Of a DNA stretch of 23,913 nt, positions 18,459 to 23,913 are shown one piece after another. The notes under the pieces were generated by a model. It was given only the letters and a program-made list of their open reading frames with translations. It ran no database searches and was not told the DNA's origin. Origin of the DNA: a virus; IMG/VR virus record IMGVR_UViG_3300037961_001651, positions 1-23,913 of that record, one strand, 5' to 3'. Each line of letters opens with the position of its first letter. The first letter of the stretch is position 1. Position numbers and translations under genes: made by a program.

Positions 18459-20370
18459 CTATTTACCAACAGAATATCAGACGTTTATTCATGCATCTAG
18501 ATATGCACGTTGGTTACCTGATGAGGGTAGAAGAGAAACATGGATAGAAACAGTTACAAGATTAACTAACTTTTTTCAAATACATTTAAAGAAAAACTTA
18601 GATGTTGAAATAGATAGTGAGATATGGAGAAGAATAGAAGATAATATTATTAATCTATCTGTTATGCCTTCTATGAGAGCATTGATGACTGCAGGTCCTG
18701 CATTAGAAAGAGAAAACATAGCAGGATATAATTGTTCTTACATACCTATTGATAATCCAAAAGCATTTGATGAAGTATTATATATACTTATGAATGGTAC
18801 AGGTGTAGGTTTTTCTGTTGAAAGACAATACATAGATAAGTTACCTACTATACCAGATAGAGAGTTTGAAAAAACAGATGATGTTGTTTCTGTTAATGAT
18901 TCAAAAGAAGGTTGGGCAAGAGCATTTAAAGATTTAATATCTTACTTATATACTTGTAGAATACCTAAAATAAATATAAGCAAGGTTAGACCTGCAGGTG
19001 CTAGACTAAAAACATTTGGTGGTAGAGCTAGTGGTCCTCAACCTTTGGTAAATCTATTTGATTTTACTATTGATAAGTTTAAAAATGCTAGAGGTAGAAA
19101 GTTATCTTCTATGGAGTGCCATGATATAGTTTGTAAGACAGGTGAGGTTGTAGTAGTAGGAGGAGTACGTAGGTCAGCTCTTATATCCCTGTCTAATTTA
19201 TCAGACCAGAGATTAAGAGTTGCCAAGTCTGGTGCATGGTGGGAAACAAATCCTGAAAGAGCATTAGCTAATAACTCTGTAGCATACACAGAAAAACCAG
19301 ATGCAGGTATCTTCATGAAAGAATGGTTGGCATTATATGAAAGTAAATCTGGTGAACGTGGTATCTTTAACAGAAAGTCTGCTCAAGAAAAAGCTAGAGA
19401 GAATGGTAGACGTAATGCTGATTGGGACTTTGGTACTAACCCTTGTAGTGAAATTATATTAAGACCTAATCAATTTTGTAACCTTACAGAGGTAGTTGTA
19501 AGACCTACAGATACAGAAGAAACATTACACGATAAAATAGAAGTAGCTACTATATTAGGGACAATACAAGCTACACTTACAAACTTTGGTTATCTACGTA
19601 AGAGATGGCAAACAAATACAGAAGAAGAAAGATTATTAGGTGTATCTCTTACAGGTATTATGGACAATAGCTTATTATCTAGAATGAGAACTCAATTACC
19701 AGATGTGTTAAGCAAGATGCGACATAAAGCTGTAATGACAAATGAAGAATGGTCAAAGAAGTTAGGCATACCACAGTCAACAGCTATTACTTGTGTTAAA
19801 CCTTCTGGTACAGTTAGTCAATTAGTTGATTCTGCTAGTGGCATACATGCTAGACACAATCCATATTACATTAGAACAGTAAGAGGAGATAAGAAAGACC
19901 CATTAACACAGTTTATGGCAGACCAGGGTATACCTTGTGAAGATGATGTAATGCAACCTAACAATTCTGTCTTTTCTTTTCCTATGAAAGCAGACCCTAG
20001 TGCTATCTTTAGATATACTATGACTGCTATTGAACAGTTAGAAATATGGAAGTGTTACGCACAGCATTGGTGTGAACATAAACCATCAGTAACTATATCT
20101 GTTAAAGAACATGAATGGATTAATGTAGGTAACTGGTGTTGGGATAATTTTGATACACTATCTGGTATATCATTCTTACCTTTCTCAGACCATACATATC
20201 AGCAAGCACCTTATCAAGATATAGATGAGGTACAATACAATGATTTACAATCTAAAATGCCAAAGGATATTGATTGGAATAAGTTACAAGATTATGAAAC
20301 AGAAGATAATACAAGAGGTTCACAGGAGTTAGCATGCAAAAGTGGTTCATGCGAATTGGTGGATATATAG
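18445..20370 (+). CDS. Class II (B12-dependent) ribonucleotide reductase, monomeric type
   Basis: 641 residues; the Lactobacillus enzyme has 739. Reduces ribonucleoside triphosphates using adenosylcobalamin. Active-site residues line up with the Lactobacillus numbering: Cys97 in AGYNCSY (C119), Cys334 and Glu336 in NPCSEI (C408 thiyl radical, E410), Cys345 in QFCNL (C419; the spacing of 11 is conserved), and a C-terminal relay pair Cys631/Cys636 in ACKSGSC. The common NPCGEI is NPCSEI here. CVKPSGTVSQL and SASGIHARHNPYYIR are phosphate-binding signatures. GGAGAAAG before ATG. Provides dNTPs for replication; reduction could be supported by the phage glutaredoxin. The 3' end overlaps a membrane microprotein gene. 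Confidence 0.95.
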   Translation: MAGNNYLPTEYQTFIHASRYARWLPDEGRRETWIETVTRLTNFFQIHLKKNLDVEIDSEIWRRIEDNIINLSVMPSMRALMTAGPALERENIAGYNCSYIPIDNPKAFDEVLYILMNGTGVGFSVERQYIDKLPTIPDREFEKTDDVVSVNDSKEGWARAFKDLISYLYTCRIPKINISKVRPAGARLKTFGGRASGPQPLVNLFDFTIDKFKNARGRKLSSMECHDIVCKTGEVVVVGGVRRSALISLSNLSDQRLRVAKSGAWWETNPERALANNSVAYTEKPDAGIFMKEWLALYESKSGERGIFNRKSAQEKARENGRRNADWDFGTNPCSEIILRPNQFCNLTEVVVRPTDTEETLHDKIEVATILGTIQATLTNFGYLRKRWQTNTEEERLLGVSLTGIMDNSLLSRMRTQLPDVLSKMRHKAVMTNEEWSKKLGIPQSTAITCVKPSGTVSQLVDSASGIHARHNPYYIRTVRGDKKDPLTQFMADQGIPCEDDVMQPNNSVFSFPMKADPSAIFRYTMTAIEQLEIWKCYAQHWCEHKPSVTISVKEHEWINVGNWCWDNFDTLSGISFLPFSDHTYQQAPYQDIDEVQYNDLQSKMPKDIDWNKLQDYETEDNTRGSQELACKSGSCELVDI

Positions 20371-20459
20371 TTAATTTTATGGCTATTTGCGTAGGTGCTT
20401 GGTGCATCTACGTAATGGTTATGGCTATATTAAACACCTTTGGTTTACTAAATATATAA
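20334..20459 (+). CDS. 41-residue membrane microprotein overlapping the reductase end
   Basis: Starts 37 bases inside the reductase gene in another frame, with CAGGAG correctly spaced upstream. After MQKWFMRIGGY comes one long hydrophobic stretch (IVNFMAICVGAWCIYVMVMAI) and NTFGLLNI, so one membrane segment. Its stop lies seven bases before the -35 box of the Hsp20 promoter. Function unknown. Confidence 0.6.
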   Translation: MQKWFMRIGGYIVNFMAICVGAWCIYVMVMAILNTFGLLNI

Positions 20460-20466
20460 AAAGTTC

Positions 20467-20495
20467 TTGACTTTCATATGTTTATAATGTATAAT
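20467..20495 (+). promoter_or_regulatory. Sigma-70 promoter before Hsp20
   Basis: TTGACT (20467-20472), 17 bases, TATAAT (20490-20495), the same hexamers as at 11354-11382. Start near 20502, directly at a hairpin. Confidence 0.82.
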
Positions 20496-20504
20496 TACAT
20501 AAAT

Positions 20505-20530
20505 GAGTGCCAGAAATGGACTCTTTTTTT
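20505..20530 (+). terminator. Terminator-like hairpin within the Hsp20 leader
   Basis: GAGTGCCA (20505-20512) pairs with TGGACTC (20517-20523) leaving one bulged G, with a GAAA tetraloop, then seven T. It ends the reductase transcript and, because the promoter start is about three bases before it, also lies at the 5' end of the Hsp20 RNA, where it could attenuate. Confidence 0.75.
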
Positions 20531-20556
20531 AACTTGCTTAATAAGGAGATAAATAT

Positions 20557-20958
20557 ATGTTTGAAGTAGATACATTTTCAAGACAAGCTATTGGCTTTGA
20601 TAGATTGTTTGATGTGATGAACAACATAAGAGGGACAGATACAAACTATCCACCTTATGATATTATAAAAAAAGATGAAGAAACTTTTGTTATAGAGTTT
20701 GCTTTGTCAGGATTTAAGAAAGATGATTTGAATATTGTTGTTAAAGAAAATCATTTAACTATAGAAGGTGATTATGCAAGAGCAGAAGAAAATGAATACT
20801 TGCATAAGGGTATTGCTAAGAGGTCTTTTACTAGGGACTTTGTTCTAGCAGACACGTTAAACGTTGAAGACGTTACATTCAGCGAAGGTATATTGAGAAT
20901 TACTCTCAAGCAGATTATACCTGAAGAACAAAAACCTAAGAAGATTGAAATTAATTAA
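20557..20958 (+). CDS. hsp20: Small heat shock protein (Hsp20/alpha-crystallin)
   Basis: 133 residues. The alpha-crystallin domain runs from about 28 to 120: YPPYDIIKKDEETFVIEFAL, the loop GFKKDDLNIVVKENHLTIEG, KRSFTRDFVL and the closing GILRITL; the C-terminal KKIEIN carries the I-x-I motif that anchors oligomers. It holds unfolding proteins and is frequent in marine phages, where it probably aids virion or replisome protein folding (inference). AAGGAG precedes ATG. It has its own promoter, leader hairpin and a strong terminator, so it is a single-gene unit. Confidence 0.95.
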   Translation: MFEVDTFSRQAIGFDRLFDVMNNIRGTDTNYPPYDIIKKDEETFVIEFALSGFKKDDLNIVVKENHLTIEGDYARAEENEYLHKGIAKRSFTRDFVLADTLNVEDVTFSEGILRITLKQIIPEEQKPKKIEIN

Positions 20959-20962
20959 GTTA

Positions 20963-20997
20963 TATAGGGAGTTGAAATATACTCCCTATTTTTTTTG
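20963..20997 (+). terminator. Intrinsic terminator after Hsp20
   Basis: TAGGGAGT (20965-20972) with ACTCCCTA (20981-20988), extended by an A-T pair, 8-base loop, then eight T. Confidence 0.9.
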
Positions 20998-21005
20998 GAG
21001 AAGAT

Positions 21006-21257
21006 ATGAATAAGTTATTTGTTGTGCTAACATTATTATGGTTACAAAATATATTTTTTACTAACGTATATGCTTTTGATTCGTTAGGATATAGATACTA
21101 TCATGATTTAGATAATGAACATGATGGTTCAAAGTTTAGAGCTTATGCTACTAAAAAGTTTTATCAAAGTAAATTAAAGTTTGCTTATGAAAGAAAAAGA
21201 ACAGGTACAGGTATAGAAGCAGGTACTTGGTTTATTGACCACGAATATAAATTTTAA
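21006..21257 (+). CDS. Small exported protein with a signal peptide
   Basis: 83 residues. Lys3 then a hydrophobic core (LFVVLTLLWLQNIFF) and NVYA before FDS gives a classical signal peptide with cleavage near residue 23. The mature part of about 60 residues is rich in Tyr/Phe, alternates polar and aromatic residues (KFRAYATKKFYQSKLKFAYE, then TWFIDHEYKF) and ends in Phe, like outer-membrane beta-barrel strands. Too short for a full barrel alone; it could oligomerise or be a periplasmic or surface factor, for instance in superinfection exclusion. GGAGAAG precedes ATG. Function not established. Confidence 0.75.
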   Translation: MNKLFVVLTLLWLQNIFFTNVYAFDSLGYRYYHDLDNEHDGSKFRAYATKKFYQSKLKFAYERKRTGTGIEAGTWFIDHEYKF

Positions 21258-21267
21258 GGATAAAGTA

Positions 21268-22062
21268 ATGCATGTACTATTAAAGAATCAAATGGTAAAC
21301 ACAGTTTATGTAGGGTATGACCCTAAAGAACATACTGCTTATGAGGTATTAAAATTTTCATTAGAGAGAATATCCACTAAACCTGTTAGAGTTATACCTT
21401 TAAGAAGAGATATACTTACAAAGATAGGTATATATACTAGAAAACATAATAGCATAGGTGGTCAAGATTATGATGAAATAGATGGTAAACCTTTCTCTAC
21501 ACAGTTTAGTTTTAGTAGATTCCTAATACCTGCATTAAATATGTATGAAGGATTAGCTTTGTATATGGATTCTGATATGTATGTAAGAGCAGATATAACA
21601 GAATTATTTAAAATGTGTGATAATAATTATTATCCTATACATGTAGTTAAACATAAATATGAACCTAAAGATAAAAAGAAAATGGATGGTAAAGAACAAC
21701 ATGTTTATCCTAGAAAGAATTGGTCTAGTTTAATTATGTTTAATTGTGGTCATGAGGTAAATCAAAAACTTACACCACAAGAAGTTAATACTAAATCAGG
21801 TAGATGGTTGCATACATTTCAATGGTTACCAGATAAAGAAGCAGATATAGGAACAATACCAGAAGAATGGAATTGGTTAGATAATCATTCATCTTCTGAT
21901 ATTGATGCAAAGAATGTTCACTTTACTACTGGAGGTCCTTGGTTTAAAGAGTGGGGTTCAAAAAGAGATATAGATAATAAGTATGCTATAGAGTGGAGCA
22001 ATGATGCACAATGGCTACAAATGCAAGGTATATTAGATGTTAATAAGGATTACATGATATGA
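21268..22062 (+). CDS. Glycosyltransferase, GT-A fold with DxD motif
   Basis: 264 residues from ATG 21268, chosen because TTAAGGA lies seven bases upstream and a longer TTG-started form does not have one. VYVGYDPKEHTAYEVLKFSL starts the Rossmann-like half; LALYMDSDMYV carries the DSD metal-binding motif expected of family 8-like retaining enzymes; MFNCGH and HFTTGGPW follow in the acceptor half, as in that family. It transfers a sugar from a nucleotide-sugar to an unknown acceptor, perhaps host LPS or a virion protein. Its TGA overlaps the next gene's ATG, and the neighbour is also glycan-related. Confidence 0.85.
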   Translation: MHVLLKNQMVNTVYVGYDPKEHTAYEVLKFSLERISTKPVRVIPLRRDILTKIGIYTRKHNSIGGQDYDEIDGKPFSTQFSFSRFLIPALNMYEGLALYMDSDMYVRADITELFKMCDNNYYPIHVVKHKYEPKDKKKMDGKEQHVYPRKNWSSLIMFNCGHEVNQKLTPQEVNTKSGRWLHTFQWLPDKEADIGTIPEEWNWLDNHSSSDIDAKNVHFTTGGPWFKEWGSKRDIDNKYAIEWSNDAQWLQMQGILDVNKDYMI

Positions 22063-23913
22063 AAATAAATTTTGTTACATGTTTTAATGAAGACTTATAC
22101 AATAAGTTTGGTGCTTTACTATTTAAATCTGTTTATGAAAACTGGGAACCTACTTTAAAAGTAAAAGCTTATTATCATAATTTTCCTGCTGATAAATATT
22201 CATTAGAAAAACATATTGATTATACAAATCTTGAAGAACATAGAAAGTATAAAAGATTTGTAGAAGAAAATGCTGTTCATAATGGTACAGAAGATGGACA
22301 GATACCTTACAATGATAAACTTGATGCTATTAAATGGTCACATAAAATGTTTGCTTTAACTGACCATGCTTTTACATTAGCAGAAAAAGATAAAGAACCA
22401 GGTTGGTTAATATGGATTGATGTTGATTCATATGCTACTAAAAGATTAACACAAAAAGATTTAGAAAAGATATTAACTGATAATGTAGATATAGTACATA
22501 CAGGTAATCATTCTTTTATTGCTTTTAATTTAAATAAAAAACCACCACTAGATTTGCTATGGGATTTAAGAAGAACCTATATGAATGGTGAAGTTATACA
22601 ATATAGAGAATGGACAGATAGTTTTATTCTTGAAAGACTTTTAAATATATATAAAGCTCATGGTTTAAAAATAAAAGATGCCAGAGATATTATACCTAGT
22701 TATGTAATACATATGGCAGGAGCATCTAGTTCTAATATATTACCACTTAGAGATTCTAAGGGTAATCGTGTATTTGAATTATCAAAAGATAAAGTATCAC
22801 AAGATATTAGACCTGCAAGATACGAAAGAAATGCAGAACTTATAAGACATTTTAAACCTAAAACTATATTAGAAACAGGTACATGGAATGGTGGTCGTGC
22901 TATTGAGATGGCATTAGCTGCTTTTGAAAATACAGATAAAGTTACATATTATGGTTTTGATTTGTTTGAAGATGCAACAATAGAAACAGATAAAGAAGAA
23001 TTTAATGTTAAAGCACATAACACTTTAGAAGCTGTTCAAAAAAGATTAGATGAGTTTAAATTTAAAATGAAAGAAAAAAATAAAACATTTAATTTTGTTT
23101 TAACTAAAGGTAATACAAGAGAGACATTAAAAGCTTCTAATCTATTTGAGTTTTTACCAGATATTGACTATGCTTTTATAGGTGGTGGTGATAGTATAGC
23201 TACAAAACAAAGTGACTATGATTGTTTAAAACATATACCTGTTGTTGTATTAGATAATTACTTCTCTAAAGATAAAGATGGTAACACAGTTAAGCCAGAA
23301 TATTGTGGAACAAATAAAGTAAAAGATAATCTATCTAAAACTATTAAGAATAATATTATACCTAGTGAAGATAAAGTTAGAGATGGTGGTAATACACACT
23401 TATTATTAATAGTAAATGATAGTAAATTACCATCTCCACCTAGACATTTATTTAGTGTACCTATCAAGGTAAATCCTAGAGATTGTGTACCTAAAGATTA
23501 TATAAGAACTAATATTAAAACTAATTTTAAACTAATAGATAGATGGTTAGGTAAGTTTCCTATGCATGATACAAAATGTATTATAGTATCAGGTGGACCT
23601 TATACAGATTATGCAGAGTTACATGCATTAATTAAGGCTAATCCTACAGCAAAGATAGTAGCTGTTAAACATTCTTATCCTAAACTATTAGAACATAATA
23701 TTAAACCTTGGGCATGTGTTGTATTAGACCCTAGACCTATTACAGGTACAAGTACACATGGTGTAGTAAGAAAAGATTTATTTAAAAACATAGACCCAAG
23801 CACTAAATTTTTTGTAGCTTCTATGACAGACCCTTCTGTTACTAATTATTTAATAGAAAGAAAAGCAGATATATGGGGATGGCATGCATTTACAGAATCA
23901 TTACGTGACCCTG
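22059..23913 (+). CDS. Multidomain glycan-modification protein, 3' end beyond the window
   Basis: At least 618 residues with no stop before the edge, starting ATG at 22059 inside the previous stop. Three parts are visible. Residues 1-235 resemble a GT-A glycosyltransferase: WIDVDSY carries a DVD motif (Asp121, Asp123), then HTGNHSFIAFNLN. Residues 255-420 resemble a TylF/macrocin-type SAM-dependent methyltransferase: TILETGTWNGGRAIEMALAA near 269, YYGFDLFED, DYAFIGGGDS near 369-379 (usually DxG/GDH in the family) and VVLDNYF. Residues 500-618 resemble the MptE-like/DUF115 domain: CIIVSGGPYTDYAELHALIK, AKIVAVKHSY, KPWACVVLDPRP. Such domains occur in flagellin or surface-sugar transferases. Its substrate is unknown. 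Confidence 0.75.
   Translation, partial: MKINFVTCFNEDLYNKFGALLFKSVYENWEPTLKVKAYYHNFPADKYSLEKHIDYTNLEEHRKYKRFVEENAVHNGTEDGQIPYNDKLDAIKWSHKMFALTDHAFTLAEKDKEPGWLIWIDVDSYATKRLTQKDLEKILTDNVDIVHTGNHSFIAFNLNKKPPLDLLWDLRRTYMNGEVIQYREWTDSFILERLLNIYKAHGLKIKDARDIIPSYVIHMAGASSSNILPLRDSKGNRVFELSKDKVSQDIRPARYERNAELIRHFKPKTILETGTWNGGRAIEMALAAFENTDKVTYYGFDLFEDATIETDKEEFNVKAHNTLEAVQKRLDEFKFKMKEKNKTFNFVLTKGNTRETLKASNLFEFLPDIDYAFIGGGDSIATKQSDYDCLKHIPVVVLDNYFSKDKDGNTVKPEYCGTNKVKDNLSKTIKNNIIPSEDKVRDGGNTHLLLIVNDSKLPSPPRHLFSVPIKVNPRDCVPKDYIRTNIKTNFKLIDRWLGKFPMHDTKCIIVSGGPYTDYAELHALIKANPTAKIVAVKHSYPKLLEHNIKPWACVVLDPRPITGTSTHGVVRKDLFKNIDPSTKFFVASMTDPSVTNYLIERKADIWGWHAFTESLRDP

Noticed and set aside
23258-23467. 69-residue frame on the minus strand near the right edge
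   Set aside because: Antisense to the long multidomain protein, whose frame is unbroken with recognisable domains.

Overview
The window is part of the genome of a lytic, tailed, T7-like marine phage. Evidence: a large terminase gene, a T7-type replication set (primase-helicase with a zinc finger, a short family A DNA polymerase with a tyrosine at the 762-equivalent site, a gp2.5-like ssDNA-binding protein, two PD-(D/E)XK nucleases), a class II ribonucleotide reductase, glutaredoxin, a small heat shock protein, and many tightly packed tiny genes. The DNA is strongly AT-rich with lysine/asparagine/isoleucine-rich proteins, so the host is probably an AT-rich marine bacterium; a SAR11-like host is a guess by analogy with known pelagiphages. 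No integrase, phage RNA polymerase, tRNA or CRISPR array was seen, and several near-consensus sigma-70 promoters suggest the host polymerase is used.

Layout. 1-3171 is the right edge of a leftward late/structural block: the first codons of an unknown gene, two proteins that share both ends but not their middles, and the terminase large subunit. 3172-5238 is a mostly non-coding control region, with a leftward consensus promoter, a repeated 34-bp palindromic element, five copies of a TGTGACAT motif, two intrinsic terminators, a possible short RNA, a 55-residue low-complexity gene and a Gp88-like cysteine protein. 5239-11361 is a rightward early/accessory run of more than 20 small genes, mostly overlapping by a few bases, including a cytosine methyltransferase-like protein and a glutaredoxin. 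Inside this run, 7247-7436 folds on paper into a 190-nt RNA with an 18-bp closing stem and two hairpins whose 7-nt loops are perfectly complementary. I consider this the most interesting object in the window.

11354-17046 is the DNA replication/recombination module, started by its own promoter and boosted by a perfect-consensus promoter before the ssDNA-binding protein. 17040-20459 holds a GIY-YIG homing endonuclease, an HTH-like protein, a DUF3310/gp1.7-like protein, the ribonucleotide reductase and two tiny membrane proteins. 20467-23913 begins with a promoter followed at once by a terminator-like hairpin, then Hsp20, a small exported protein, a glycosyltransferase, and a long protein running off the window that joins glycosyltransferase-like, methyltransferase-like and MptE/DUF115-like domains. 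The end therefore looks like a surface glycan modification module.

Taken together, the nucleases would degrade and resolve DNA, the reductase with glutaredoxin would supply deoxynucleotides, the T7-like replisome would copy the genome, and the divergent promoters would separate early/middle (right) from late (left) transcription. Family names come from recognising motifs by eye; no searches were run.
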